DNA of 64,000 nt from Aeromonas salmonicida subsp. salmonicida (GCF_001643305.1 NZ_LSGW01000110.1:1-64000), one strand, 5' to 3'; positions 1 through 8,641 are shown, counted from the first letter of the stretch. Notes: a model not told the origin generated them from the sequence alone. Program-made: numbers and translations.

Positions 1-152
1 GAACTGGGGGCGATTCAGGTCGCATCATGGATGCCGATTTCGCTCAGGAAAGCACCAATATGACCAAGAACCAGATGTTGATGCAGGCTGGCATGTCCGT
101 TCTGTCCAACTCCAACCAGATGACCGGTATGGTAACTGGTCTGCTGCGTTAA
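1..152 (+). CDS. lafA: Lateral flagellin LafA, C-terminal end only
   Basis: Reading frame starting at position 3 gives the last 49 residues of a flagellin, with the C-terminal D0 helix pattern [12 protein letters not shown]...[10 protein letters not shown]...GLLR that packs into the filament core. The rest lies left of the window. Assignment to the lateral rather than polar flagellin rests on context: lafB, lafC, lafX and the lateral sigma and motor genes follow on the same strand. A terminator-like hairpin right after the stop suggests the flagellin has its own transcript, as is usual for this highly expressed subunit. Confidence 0.9.
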   Translation, partial: TGGDSGRIMDADFAQESTNMTKNQMLMQAGMSVLSNSNQMTGMVTGLLR

Positions 153-162
153 TGGATTGCAT

Positions 163-187
163 GGCCGCTCCCGTGGGGCGGCCTTTG
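163..187 (+). terminator. Hairpin terminator after lafA
   Basis: Nine-base arms (163-171 and 175-183, one G-T wobble) close a three-base loop and are followed by TTTG. It lies 10 bases after the lafA stop and before lafB. The T-run is short, so termination may be partial. Confidence 0.55.
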
Positions 188-272
188 TCTGATAAGGGTT
201 TGTCGGTTGGAAAGAGTCGAAACGGTTTTTCCCAACAAGCATGCCAGTTGAGTGAAATGAAGAGGGATTAAG

Positions 273-1556
273 ATGCAAATAGATCCGGCCAGCACAGCAA
301 TGCAACTGGTAGCTATCGAACGCAAGAACATGGATGCACTGCTGAAGAAGCAGATGGATGGCATCAAAGGTCAGCAGAGTGCGCTCAGCACGCTCAATAC
401 CAAGCTGTCGACTTTCCAGACCATGCTCAAAGATCTCAATAAGGCATCCAATTTACAGGCGCAGAAGGCGACCATGTCCCAGGACGGGGTCATGACGGTG
501 ACGAGTAACGGCAAGGCCAGCTCGGGGCAGTACAATTTCTTTGTGGAGCAGCTTGCCCAGTCCCATCAGATCGGTCTCAGCCTGGATAGTGAAACGGCCC
601 CCCTACCTGCAGATGGTGTCTTCTCGCTCACCGTCAAGGGGAAGACCATCGACATCGATCTGGCCACATTGCCGGCAGGCTCAACCGTCAAGGATCTGGT
701 CTCCCACATCAACGATGCCAAGGACAATCCCGGCGTCAAGGCGACCCTGGTCCGAACCGACGGCAAAGTCAACATGGTGCTTACCAGCAAGGATAGCGGG
801 TTGGAGAATGCCATCGTGGTCAATTACCGCGGGGATGCGAGCAATTCACTGGGAGCAGCGATAAGCGGCAAGACAGACATCACCAAAGCTCAAGATGCCA
901 AGTTGCGGATGGGGGGGGACAATCCGTTGACCATCACCTCTGCCAGCAACAAGATTGAAAATGTGGTTGATGGTCTGACGCTGCAGCTGACCAAGGCTCA
1001 GAAGAACGGTGATGCTCCCTTGCTGGTAAACATAGAGCAGGACAAGGAGGCCGTGACCGGCTCGCTCAAGAAGTTTGTCGACAGCTACAACGAACTGATC
1101 GATGAGCTGGCCAAGATGACCTCCAGCGATCCCAAGGCTCCTGGTGCGCTTTCTTCCGACAGCGGGGTACGCAGCCTCAAGAGCGTACTTTCTAACAGTG
1201 TGCGTGACCTGCCCAATGGCCTGAGTCTCAGCAGTCTCGGGATCAAGACCGACAAGGCAGGCAAGCTCTCTTTCAGTGAAACGGATTTCAACAAGGCGTT
1301 GGAGAAGGACCCCGAGTTACTTGGCAAGGCGCTGATGGGGGATGATGGTCTGCTCAAACGGATGAGTGACTCACTGGATCCTTATACCAAACGCGATGGT
1401 GCTTTGAAGGGGCGCAAGAGCGGATTGGAGGCCAGTGAAAAGCGTGTAAATGAGCGAATGGAAGCACTGGATCGTCGTATGGATTCCGCGTATAAGCGCT
1501 ATCTCAACCAGTTCACCACCATGAACCAGATGCTGCAGACAATGGGCTCACTCTAA
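273..1556 (+). CDS. lafB: Lateral flagellar filament cap LafB (FliD/HAP2)
   Basis: A 427-residue FliD-family cap protein, which sits at the filament tip and folds exported flagellin into place. The N-terminal part (about residues 1-100, beginning MQIDPASTAMQLVAIERKN) and the C-terminal third, with long heptad-like helices up to residue 427, match the FliD_N and FliD_C layout. The length suits the shorter lateral-type caps. The ATG follows a good AGAGGGA ribosome site. It is the first gene after lafA, and the next gene is its usual partner, the FliS-type chaperone. Confidence 0.93.
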   Translation: MQIDPASTAMQLVAIERKNMDALLKKQMDGIKGQQSALSTLNTKLSTFQTMLKDLNKASNLQAQKATMSQDGVMTVTSNGKASSGQYNFFVEQLAQSHQIGLSLDSETAPLPADGVFSLTVKGKTIDIDLATLPAGSTVKDLVSHINDAKDNPGVKATLVRTDGKVNMVLTSKDSGLENAIVVNYRGDASNSLGAAISGKTDITKAQDAKLRMGGDNPLTITSASNKIENVVDGLTLQLTKAQKNGDAPLLVNIEQDKEAVTGSLKKFVDSYNELIDELAKMTSSDPKAPGALSSDSGVRSLKSVLSNSVRDLPNGLSLSSLGIKTDKAGKLSFSETDFNKALEKDPELLGKALMGDDGLLKRMSDSLDPYTKRDGALKGRKSGLEASEKRVNERMEALDRRMDSAYKRYLNQFTTMNQMLQTMGSL

Positions 1557-1610
1557 GCCAGAGTCAGCCCCACCATCCGCTGCGTCTTATCCCGAACAAG
1601 CGAGTTGTAC

Positions 1611-2003
1611 ATGTTTGAACACCAAGATGGTTACGATGCCTATCAGTTTGCTGCTACTCAGGCCAAGGCAGCCAGTGCCGATCCACATCAGCTGGTGCTG
1701 ATGCTGATTGATGGTCTGCTTGATGAGATGGCCAGGGCGGAAGGCCATATTCTTGCCAAGCAATTTGAGCGTAAAGGGCAGACTATCAACAAATGCCTGC
1801 AAATCCTGGGGGGACTTGATAGCGCTCTGGACATGGAGAAGGGCGGGGAGCTTGCAGCCAACCTGCATCGCCTTTACGACTACTGTGGTCAGCGTTTGTT
1901 TGAGATCAGTGTATCCAACGATGTCGCCGGGTTTGCCGAGGTTCGTTGTATTCTGCTGGAATTGAAGGAAGGTTGGGAAGCGATGGCGCAGCATCCTCGC
2001 TAA
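1611..2003 (+). CDS. lafC: Lateral flagellin chaperone LafC (FliS)
   Basis: A 130-residue all-helical FliS-family protein. FliS binds the disordered C-terminus of flagellin in the cytoplasm and prevents early polymerisation. The family signature is visible in the N-terminal stretch YDAYQFAATQAKAASADPHQ followed by LVLMLIDGLLDEM. I chose the ATG at 1611. A TTG two codons upstream (1605) is in frame, but no ribosome site decides between them. It lies 54 bases after lafB. Confidence 0.9.
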   Translation: MFEHQDGYDAYQFAATQAKAASADPHQLVLMLIDGLLDEMARAEGHILAKQFERKGQTINKCLQILGGLDSALDMEKGGELAANLHRLYDYCGQRLFEISVSNDVAGFAEVRCILLELKEGWEAMAQHPR

Positions 2004-2125
2004 TGCGGAAGTTATCCTTCCCCTGTTTCAACTCGATACCACAGCCATTATCTGAAATTCCTCAATTCCATATCTGGCCTGCTCCTTGCTAGTCGGTAAG
2101 GTCATCTTAATTAGGGGCCATTATC

Positions 2126-2464
2126 ATGTCGATGACCGGGTCTAAGCCGCTCAGCACAGAACTAGAGACTCGCCAGCGTCAGCTGTTGGGGCTGGGTCGC
2201 CTGATATTGCAACAGGCGCGTGCTGGTCAATGGGACGCTGTGCGTCTGACCGATAGCCGGCTGGCTCAATTCATTCAACACATGCTCAAGCAACCGGACT
2301 TGTGGTCATCATTAGAACCAGCCCGGGCACAGGTACGCAACTGGCAACAGGAGGCCCTGTTGTTATGTCAGCAAGAAACGGCACTGCGTGAGCAGGAATG
2401 GCACGATCTGTCTCGGAAACGCGAGGGCTTACAGGCTTATGGTGAGGTACAAGAATGGGCATGA
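2126..2464 (+). CDS. lafX: Lateral flagellar protein LafX (FliT-like)
   Basis: A 112-residue helical, glutamine-rich cytoplasmic protein with no signal peptide or membrane segment. By position (between fliS-type and fliK-type genes) it corresponds to LafX of Aeromonas lateral clusters, where FliT would be expected. A FliT-like chaperone role is inferred from position and size, since sequence similarity to FliT is not obvious by eye. AGGGG precedes the ATG. The reading frame overlaps the start of lafE by 10 bases, so the two are probably translationally coupled. Confidence 0.72.
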   Translation: MSMTGSKPLSTELETRQRQLLGLGRLILQQARAGQWDAVRLTDSRLAQFIQHMLKQPDLWSSLEPARAQVRNWQQEALLLCQQETALREQEWHDLSRKREGLQAYGEVQEWA

Positions 2465-3543
2465 TCCAGTTTGCCGGTGTCGACAGCGTAGCTAACCTCG
2501 AATCGACCGGGTTCAACCGCCTTGCCCGTCAGCCTGATGAGCAGGGCGAAATGTACCAACCCCTGGATCTCCTGTTTACAGAAGAACTCACTACGCTGCC
2601 AGCAGAGGTTGCTGACGACGCTGATGTTGGCACTGATGTGGTTGATACGGTACCAGAAGATGCGACTGAACAATTGGAATCCTTCACCAACATGCCACCC
2701 ATGTTCATCCTGAATGATGAAGCCGCGAGTCTATCATCTGCACGACTTGCTCAGCCTGATGTGGAGATGAATAGCGGGAAGGAGGGAGGAGCCGTTCAAG
2801 ATCGTGCCCCCTCCATATCGGTGGCATTGCGTTCGTTGTCGGTCTATGGGCGGTCGGAGACGGAACGGCCACATATTGTTGAACAGACCACGTTGGGCAA
2901 GGATAAACCTGCGTTCTCCGTGACCGATTTTTCACGAATGATGGTGGGGCAGCAAGCAGCCCAGACTGGCGACTTGCCATTACGCGACAAGCTGATAGCA
3001 AGTTTGCAACCCTTGCTGGGTGGCAAGGTTCCATTCGAGCTTGATTCTGGTGTGCCTGAGCTCAAGGGGGGGATGGGAAACCTCTTGTCATCGCCTCTTT
3101 CCAGGCCGTCAGAGTATCAATGGGCCCCCGCCAAGTTGGCCGATAATCCTGCGCATTGGGGCCAGCAACTGGTCGACGTATTGAAGGACAAGGTTGAGCT
3201 CCAGGTCAATCAACAGATCAAGCAAGCACATATCCGTCTTGACCCGCCTGAGCTGGGGCGGCTTGAACTGACAGTTCGGGTCGATGGGGACCGTCTCAAC
3301 GTTCAACTCAATGTAACCAATCCCGCTGTGCGAGATGCGTTGATCCAGTCAATGGAGCGACTGCGAATGAGTTTGGCCCCCCATCATGTTGGTGGTGTCG
3401 AGGTCAATGTTGGTCAGGGAGGTGAGCAGGGGCAGCAGGAAAAATGGCAGCAACAGCAAATTATGGCCGGCAGGCGGCAGTGGCAAGAGGATATCGAGCC
3501 AACTGACAGCACTATGCGGGATTGGTTGAATACCCTGGTCTGA
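2455..3543 (+). CDS. lafE: Lateral hook-length control protein LafE (FliK)
   Basis: A 362-residue protein with a low-complexity, acidic N-terminal half and a conserved C-terminal hook-length domain (about residues 260-305: LDPPELGRLELTVRVDGD followed by LNVQLNVTNPAVRDAL). FliK proteins act as molecular rulers and switch export from hook to filament subunits. The start at 2455 has an AGGT site seven bases upstream. The in-frame ATG at 2461 is possible but poorly spaced. The C-terminus is glutamine-rich, as in other FliK proteins. Confidence 0.9.
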   Translation: MGMIQFAGVDSVANLESTGFNRLARQPDEQGEMYQPLDLLFTEELTTLPAEVADDADVGTDVVDTVPEDATEQLESFTNMPPMFILNDEAASLSSARLAQPDVEMNSGKEGGAVQDRAPSISVALRSLSVYGRSETERPHIVEQTTLGKDKPAFSVTDFSRMMVGQQAAQTGDLPLRDKLIASLQPLLGGKVPFELDSGVPELKGGMGNLLSSPLSRPSEYQWAPAKLADNPAHWGQQLVDVLKDKVELQVNQQIKQAHIRLDPPELGRLELTVRVDGDRLNVQLNVTNPAVRDALIQSMERLRMSLAPHHVGGVEVNVGQGGEQGQQEKWQQQQIMAGRRQWQEDIEPTDSTMRDWLNTLV

Positions 3544-3580
3544 TTTTTATTATCCGGCAATAGCAAGAGTGATTTCATAT

Positions 3581-4039
3581 ATGCGGCGTGTCATGAAGTG
3601 GTTGATGGTGGTCGTGATGGCCCTGTGTCTATTAGCCGTGCTGGCCTATGGCATTTATCTGAAGCGTGATTTGGTCGCCGTGTGGCTGGGGCTGGCCGAA
3701 CCCAAGCCAGAGTTGAGTGCGACTCCATTGTTCAAACCGATGGAGCGCTTTGTCATCAGTTTGGAAGGGGGCGCAGAGTCCCATTATCTCGTGCTGGAAT
3801 TGGCTCTGGTTACTCATAATCCGGCACAACTTAATACCCTCAATGAGCTGACTCCGCTCATCCGCAATGCGATGGTGCAGTATTTCAGTCATCGCACACA
3901 CGATGATGTGAAAAAAGAGTTGCAGAACATCACGGCATTGCAAAGCTCTCTGCTCGGCAAACTGGTTACGACACTACAGGGCTATGGGTACAAAACCTAT
4001 CTGGATGAAGTGTTGATCACCAAGGTATTGGTGCAATAA
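3581..4039 (+). CDS. lafF: Lateral flagellar basal-body protein LafF (FliL)
   Basis: A FliL-family inner-membrane protein of about 152 residues: short cytoplasmic N-terminus (MRRVMKW), one membrane helix (about residues 6-28), then a periplasmic domain with the family pattern MERFVISLEGG and ALVTHNPAQLN. FliL proteins associate with stators and support swarming under load. An upstream GTG at 3569 is in frame. I prefer the ATG at 3581 because it places a basic N-terminus directly before the helix. It is followed by the sigma factor gene and the motor genes. Confidence 0.85.
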   Translation: MRRVMKWLMVVVMALCLLAVLAYGIYLKRDLVAVWLGLAEPKPELSATPLFKPMERFVISLEGGAESHYLVLELALVTHNPAQLNTLNELTPLIRNAMVQYFSHRTHDDVKKELQNITALQSSLLGKLVTTLQGYGYKTYLDEVLITKVLVQ

Positions 4040-4053
4040 CAACGACATGATGG

Positions 4054-4761
4054 ATGCCGATTGGGATACACCGCCTGAGTTTACCCATTCGCCCCCTCGC
4101 ACGGGTGAGCAGGGCAATATTGACTCGTTATTTGCCGTTAGTGAAACGGGCTGCCAGCCACCTGCGCAGCCAGGTTTCTGCCTGCTTCGATCAGGAGGAT
4201 ATGGAGCAGGTTGGCATGATGGGGTTGCTGGAGGCCTGGCGTCGTTATGATAGTGAACCGGACCCCCAATTTGAAAGCTACGCCTTCAAGCGTATCCGTG
4301 GAGCCATGCTTGATGAGCTTCGGCGTCTGGATTGGCGGCCCCGTCAACTACGCCAGCAGGTGCACAGCCACAATCAAGCCCAGCGAGAACTGTATAACCG
4401 TTTGGGACGAGCTCCGACTGAGCAGGAACTGGCTGTATCTCTGAATTGTACCGTGGAGGAAGTGCGACAACTGGCATATGCCAGTCAAGCCGAAGCGTTA
4501 CAGAGTCTGGAAGAGTGGCTGGAGAATGGAGGCAAGGCGCCGGCCACTGAGTCTGATGATGTCGATATGGCCATGACCATCAGCAAGGTTCTCACCTCAT
4601 TGGACAAGCGGGAGCAACTGCTGCTCTCACTCTATTACCAGCAAGAGTTGAATATGAAAGAGATCGCGCTGGTGTTGGGCCTGACTGAATCACGTGTCTG
4701 CCAATTGCACAAACAGTGCGTCCTTCAGCTCAAGCAGCGTTTGGTCGACTCCATATATTAA
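4054..4761 (+). CDS. lafS: Lateral flagellar sigma-28 factor LafS (FliA)
   Basis: A 235-residue sigma-70-family factor of the FliA type. Region 2 is visible around residues 48-105 (DMEQVGMMGLLEAWRRYD, then FESYAFKRIRGAMLDELR), and region 4 at residues 180-230 holds a helix-turn-helix (NMKEIALVLGLTESRVCQLH). In Aeromonas and Vibrio, LafS directs late lateral genes such as lafA and the motor genes. It has no RsaE-type partner in view, since the anti-sigma factor would be elsewhere. The ribosome site before the ATG is weak (GATGG). Confidence 0.92.
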   Translation: MPIGIHRLSLPIRPLARVSRAILTRYLPLVKRAASHLRSQVSACFDQEDMEQVGMMGLLEAWRRYDSEPDPQFESYAFKRIRGAMLDELRRLDWRPRQLRQQVHSHNQAQRELYNRLGRAPTEQELAVSLNCTVEEVRQLAYASQAEALQSLEEWLENGGKAPATESDDVDMAMTISKVLTSLDKREQLLLSLYYQQELNMKEIALVLGLTESRVCQLHKQCVLQLKQRLVDSIY

Positions 4762-4808
4762 TGCTTCACCACTTGTGGTGGAGCTCCTTGAATTCTGCGG
4801 GAGCGTTC

Positions 4809-5666
4809 ATGCAAAAACAGATAGGTCTTGGCGTCATTTTCATTTGTGTACTGGGTGGTTTCATGATGGCAGGCGGCAAACCGATCGCCTTGTGGCAGCC
4901 AGCCGAGCTGATCATCATCATAGGTGCTGCGGTCGGCTCCATGTTTCTTGGTAACTCGAAAGAGGTGATGCATGAGATGTGGCGCCAGATGAAGCAGTGC
5001 TTCAAATCCAACAAGGATGAAAAAGAGATCTACCGCGAGCTGCTGACCCTGATGCACCAATTGCTGGAGGAGACTCGCAATAAGGGCATGAAGGCACTCG
5101 ATGAGCACATCGAAAACCCGCAACAAAGCTCAGTATTTTTGATGTACCCCCAGATATCGGAAGATCCTCAACTGCTCGGTTTCATCATTGATAACTTGCG
5201 TTTACTGGGAATGGGCAAGATTACGCCCCATGAGCTGGATACCATGCTGGAACAGGAGATCATGGCCATCGAAGAGGACATGCTCAAACCGGCACATGCC
5301 CTGCACAAGACCGGTGAGGCTTGCCCGGGTTTCGGTATTCTGGCTGCGGTGATGGGGATCATCATTACCATGCAGCAGTTGGATGGCCCCTTGAGCAATA
5401 TCGGTGTGCATGTAGCTGCCGCGTTAGTGGGAACCTTCATTGGCATCTTCCTTTGTTACTGCTTGCTGGAGCCCATCAGCAATGCCATGGAAGAGATGGT
5501 CAAGCGTCGGATCGGACTGCTGATGTGTATCAAATCTATTTTGATTGCCCAGCTTCGTGGCAAAACCCCGCTTATCTCGGTCGACTCGGGTCGCAAGATG
5601 CTGGAGCCTGACGTTAAACCCAGCTTCCTTGAATTGGAAGAATGGGTGACGAACAGGGCCATGTAA
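4809..5666 (+). CDS. lafT: Lateral flagellar motor stator protein LafT (MotA)
   Basis: A 285-residue MotA-family stator subunit with four predicted membrane helices and a large cytoplasmic loop. The conserved proline segment of the third helix appears as CPGFGILAAVMG (near residues 174-185). With LafU it forms an ion channel that drives the lateral rotor. I set the start at 4809 (MQKQIGLGVIF), where the first membrane helix begins as in other MotA proteins. The frame extends upstream, but without family similarity. The stop TAA shares its last base with the lafU ATG. Confidence 0.92.
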   Translation: MQKQIGLGVIFICVLGGFMMAGGKPIALWQPAELIIIIGAAVGSMFLGNSKEVMHEMWRQMKQCFKSNKDEKEIYRELLTLMHQLLEETRNKGMKALDEHIENPQQSSVFLMYPQISEDPQLLGFIIDNLRLLGMGKITPHELDTMLEQEIMAIEEDMLKPAHALHKTGEACPGFGILAAVMGIIITMQQLDGPLSNIGVHVAAALVGTFIGIFLCYCLLEPISNAMEEMVKRRIGLLMCIKSILIAQLRGKTPLISVDSGRKMLEPDVKPSFLELEEWVTNRAM

Positions 5667-6613
5667 TGCGTAACCACGAACAGATCATCATCAAACGCCA
5701 GCAACGGCGCAGCAGTGCCCCTAAAGGTGGTGGAGCCTGGAAAGTGGCTTTTGCCGACTTCACTTTGGCGATGATGGCATTTTTTATGGTGTTATGGATC
5801 CTGGCGGTTTCCAGCCAGGAGGAGCGTGAAGCGGTGGCCAGTCGTTTACGTGACTACAGCATCATGGACAGTGAAGCGAACCCGTTCGATATCAGCAATA
5901 GTCCCTACCCGGTGGATCTGGGAGGAAACCCATCCGTACTAGAAGAGCTCAGTCCCAAGTTTGTAGAAGAAGGGCAGCGGATGCCGAAGCATATGGAGCG
6001 AAATCGCAGCATCTTTTCTGACGGAGTCAGCGGAGGTTACGAGAACCTGCTGGTGGGGAAAATTGAAGGTGAGGCGCAGATGAAGCAACTGGCCGGGTTC
6101 ATTGGCTCGTTGGCGGATCAGATGCAAGCCAAAAACAACCTTGAGCTGCAATTGGTACCACAAGGTTTGAGGATTCTCATTCGTGATGATGATGAGCGCG
6201 AGATGTACAGTCGTGGGAGCGCACGGATCAGCCCCTTTTTCCGGCATATGCTGATGGCGTTGGCGCCCATATTTCAGCGAGTTGAGAACCGCGTCATGAT
6301 CTCGGGCCACACCGATAGTACCCCTTTTGCGGGTGACAACTATAGCAACTGGGAGCTTTCGTCCGATCGCGCCATGATGGCAAGGCGGGTCTTGCTTGCC
6401 GGAGGCATGCCCCCCGAGCGGGTGGGGCAGGTTGTGGCCATGTCAGATACCATGCTTGAAAATACAGCTGATCCACGAGGCAGCGAAAACCGCCGCATCG
6501 AACTGTTGGTAATGACAAGTCAGGCGGAAAAAAATCTGGAACAGTTATTCAGCGCGCAAACTCAAGCCGCGGTGAAACAAGCCAAGGACGACACTTCTCA
6601 TGGAAAACCTTGA
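5666..6613 (+). CDS. lafU: Lateral flagellar motor stator protein LafU (MotB)
   Basis: A MotB-family stator anchor of 315 residues: basic N-terminus, single membrane helix with the ion-binding aspartate (Asp31 in WKVAFADFTLAMMAFF), then a C-terminal OmpA-like peptidoglycan-binding domain (about 200-290, with SGHTDSTPF and ENRRIELLV). The helix resembles proton-type MotB. The start at 5666 overlaps the lafT stop (TAATG). An ATG at 5642 in the same frame would add eight residues. The 3' end overlaps the PilZ-like gene by 14 bases. Confidence 0.92.
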   Translation: MRNHEQIIIKRQQRRSSAPKGGGAWKVAFADFTLAMMAFFMVLWILAVSSQEEREAVASRLRDYSIMDSEANPFDISNSPYPVDLGGNPSVLEELSPKFVEEGQRMPKHMERNRSIFSDGVSGGYENLLVGKIEGEAQMKQLAGFIGSLADQMQAKNNLELQLVPQGLRILIRDDDEREMYSRGSARISPFFRHMLMALAPIFQRVENRVMISGHTDSTPFAGDNYSNWELSSDRAMMARRVLLAGGMPPERVGQVVAMSDTMLENTADPRGSENRRIELLVMTSQAEKNLEQLFSAQTQAAVKQAKDDTSHGKP

Positions 6614-7058
6614 AATGGATCTGTCTGGATCAGATGCGCTGAGCGATCCTCGGCGTAAGGTCCCCCGCTGGTATTTACATGATGGCAGTACTCCGCTGGA
6701 GTCACAAAGCTGCGGTATTGCTGCACGTCTTATGGTGTCTGGTCTTCTGTTCGATAAGAGCATCGGTAGGGCCGTGATCAAGGATATAGGGCCAGGGGGC
6801 GTTGGTTTTCTGGCTCCTGCGCGTTTTATCTTGCCCGAAATTGTCAGTCTGTCGCTCTCCCCGCGTATTGTACTTGATTGCCAGATAACTCATCGGCGCT
6901 CAATTGGCCAATATCTGAGCTTTTATGGTGCCCGTTGGTCAGATCCAGAATCAGTAGACTTGTCGCCAGTGCTTAGCCATTGGCGACATTGCTTCATGGT
7001 GTCAGGAGGGGTCGCTTCGTCTCCAGTCCCAGTGGATCCGGCAGCGACTCCAGTCTAA
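6600..7058 (+). CDS. PilZ-like protein at end of lateral motor operon
   Basis: A 152-residue protein I do not recognise as a named laf gene. It carries the two signatures expected of a cyclic-di-GMP-binding PilZ domain: an RxxxR motif (Arg19 to Arg23, RKVPR) and a DxGxxG motif (Asp62 to Gly67 in KDIGPGGVGF), with beta-strand-rich sequence after it. The second motif has Gly where PilZ domains usually have Ser. It overlaps the end of lafU by 14 bases, so it probably shares the stator transcript. A YcgR-like link between cyclic-di-GMP and the lateral motor is inference from motif and position. The in-frame ATG at 6615 is an alternative start. Confidence 0.6.
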   Translation: MENLEMDLSGSDALSDPRRKVPRWYLHDGSTPLESQSCGIAARLMVSGLLFDKSIGRAVIKDIGPGGVGFLAPARFILPEIVSLSLSPRIVLDCQITHRRSIGQYLSFYGARWSDPESVDLSPVLSHWRHCFMVSGGVASSPVPVDPAATPV

Positions 7059-7998
7059 TCGCCCCACGGCTCATATCCAGCCCCCTTGCTGCCTTCAGCA
7101 GCAAGGGATCATGCAAGCTTTCCAACGAAATAGCTTTTTGAAGGAGAGTTGACCCATTATTTGTGGGTGGGAGAGTAACCTTTCCACGGCTATAGACTAT
7201 GGGACAGTTGGTTACTCCGGGGGGGCTGGGTAGCTGCCAGGCTGGATTCCAGCGGCTTACCTCATTCATGGCCACGCCTTTTGCCATTGCCCAATCGAGT
7301 AATGAACACCCATTCGGGTGGCGTATTACCTGCAAATTGTCCCCTTCCTGCCAAGATGGTAAAAAGAATTGGTATTGTTCTGCACGATCCAGCAGTTGAG
7401 ATAGCGCGATGAACCGAGCTACATATAGCCGTGTTTCTGTTGGAAGCGATAGCTCCCACACATTGCGAGTTCCAGCATCGAGTATAGCTTTCAGTACTCG
7501 TCCCTCGCCCGCGTTATAAGCCGCCAGAGCCAGCAGCCAATCTTGACCAAAAAATTGATAGAGCCAACTGAGATAGGTTAGTGCCGCATCTGTTGCGAGT
7601 GGTAGCGAGTAGCGTCCATCGAAACCTGCAATCATGGGAATGGAGAAGCGAGCAGCGGTAGCAGGCATCAACTGCCAAGGCCCAGCAGCTCCTGCAGCAG
7701 ATACCACATCCAGTCGATAACTGCTCTCAATTAAAGGAAGGAAAGCGAGCATGGTAGGTAGCTTGCGCTCACGAACCTGTTGCTCGACCCATCGGATCAT
7801 AGGTTGTGACTGAGTAATCCGTTTTTGCAGATGGTCGCGTTGCCGCAGTAAAAACTGAGTCTGTTGAGTAACTAGTTCGACCCCTCTTCCTTGTATAGGG
7901 GTAGGAAAACCAGCCTGCCAATGATAGTTATGATAGGAATAACAATAGGGTGAAGTCAGTAACAGTGTGCCGACTAGCCAATAGAGTGCCCGAGTCAT
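6994..7998 (-). CDS. Membrane or periplasmic lytic transglycosylase (MltD-like SLT domain)
   Basis: A 334-residue protein with an N-terminal hydrophobic signal or anchor (residues 1-20) and a goose-lysozyme-type SLT domain. The catalytic glutamate is Glu91 (LIESSYRLD), followed by AAGAAGPWQLMPATA and AAYNAGEGRV. Such enzymes cleave the MurNAc-GlcNAc bond, forming 1,6-anhydro products. No C-terminal LysM domain is seen, unlike MltD. The C-terminus has a duplicated short motif (290-302 and 314-326, LESLxDPL), and its last 65 bases overlap the PilZ-like gene on the other strand. A longer start at 8082 would add 28 residues. Confidence 0.82.
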   Translation of the reverse strand: MTRALYWLVGTLLLTSPYCYSYHNYHWQAGFPTPIQGRGVELVTQQTQFLLRQRDHLQKRITQSQPMIRWVEQQVRERKLPTMLAFLPLIESSYRLDVVSAAGAAGPWQLMPATAARFSIPMIAGFDGRYSLPLATDAALTYLSWLYQFFGQDWLLALAAYNAGEGRVLKAILDAGTRNVWELSLPTETRLYVARFIALSQLLDRAEQYQFFLPSWQEGDNLQVIRHPNGCSLLDWAMAKGVAMNEVSRWNPAWQLPSPPGVTNCPIVYSRGKVTLPPTNNGSTLLQKAISLESLHDPLLLKAARGLDMSRGAIRLESLPDPLGLETKRPLLTP

Positions 7999-8105
7999 GA
8001 TTTCAGGGTGATGCAAGGAGAGCTGAACAATAAAAACATGATATATCTCAACTGTTTTTAACAGTTTCTGTCGACTGTTCATGTGGTATCCAGGACGTGA
8101 TAAGC

Positions 8106-8402
8106 ATGATAACACGAGTAAAAAAGACCCCAAAATCGGGCAAGGCGATCCAGAAGTTTTTACTTTATTTGATTCTCGCCAATTTTGTGTTGATGGGACT
8201 CTATGTCATGCATGCTGGGGAGCTGACCTTTGGTGCGAATCTCCTGCTGACATTTTTGCTGATCATCTACAATCTGCTGCTTTGCCAGCTGGTTTGCTTG
8301 CGTGCGCGGCGAGCAGGCGATGACTACATTATTTACCCTGTGGTAGGCGTCAGCATCATTTTGTGCGCTGTGGTACTGTATCGCTTCATCATTTCTCCCT
8401 GA
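8106..8402 (+). CDS. Small hypothetical membrane protein
   Basis: A 98-residue protein with a basic N-terminus (TRVKKTPKSGK) and three hydrophobic stretches (about residues 19-36, 45-65 and 76-96), so it is probably an inner-membrane protein. I do not recognise the family. AGGA lies nine bases before the ATG at 8106. It is transcribed divergently from the lytic transglycosylase gene and lies upstream of the dcw promoter region. No function can be proposed. Confidence 0.62.
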   Translation: MITRVKKTPKSGKAIQKFLLYLILANFVLMGLYVMHAGELTFGANLLLTFLLIIYNLLLCQLVCLRARRAGDDYIIYPVVGVSIILCAVVLYRFIISP

Positions 8403-8535
8403 TTATGGTGGTTTATACACCATGCCATAATTAATCGATTTTATTTCTGAACAAATAACCTGTGGAAAATCAACTCATTTAATCCTTAGTGACCAAACGC
8501 TGCGTCAATATGTTCCCCATGCCCGATATCCTCGC

Positions 8536-8564
8536 TTGAAAAGCCCTCAGCACGTCCTTAAACT
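8536..8564 (+). promoter_or_regulatory. Candidate sigma-70 promoter for the dcw cluster (Pmra)
   Basis: TTGAAA (8536-8541) and TAAACT (8559-8564) are separated by 17 bases, matching the -35 and -10 consensus at five and four positions. It lies just upstream of the MraZ repeat array and about 80 bases before mraZ, the expected place for Pmra. Confidence 0.5.
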
Positions 8565-8569
8565 TCGAG

Positions 8570-8594
8570 GTGGGGAAAAGTGGATCAAAGTGGT
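8570..8594 (+). promoter_or_regulatory. MraZ operator: three GTGG repeats with 10-base period
   Basis: GTGG occurs at 8570, 8580 and 8590, exactly ten bases apart. MraZ is known to bind TGGGN-type direct repeats with five-base spacers just before its own gene, so this array is the likely autoregulatory operator. The first repeat (GTGGGG) is the best match; the others are GTGGAT and GTGGTT. It lies just after the candidate -10 element. Confidence 0.7.
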
Positions 8595-8641
8595 TTTTAT
8601 CGGGCGATTTGCCCCCTTAACTCATTTTCAGGGACTGCAAT

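Noticed and set aside
153-272. Possible sigma-28 promoter before lafB
   Set aside because: I could not find a TAAA and GCCGATAA pair with suitable spacing.
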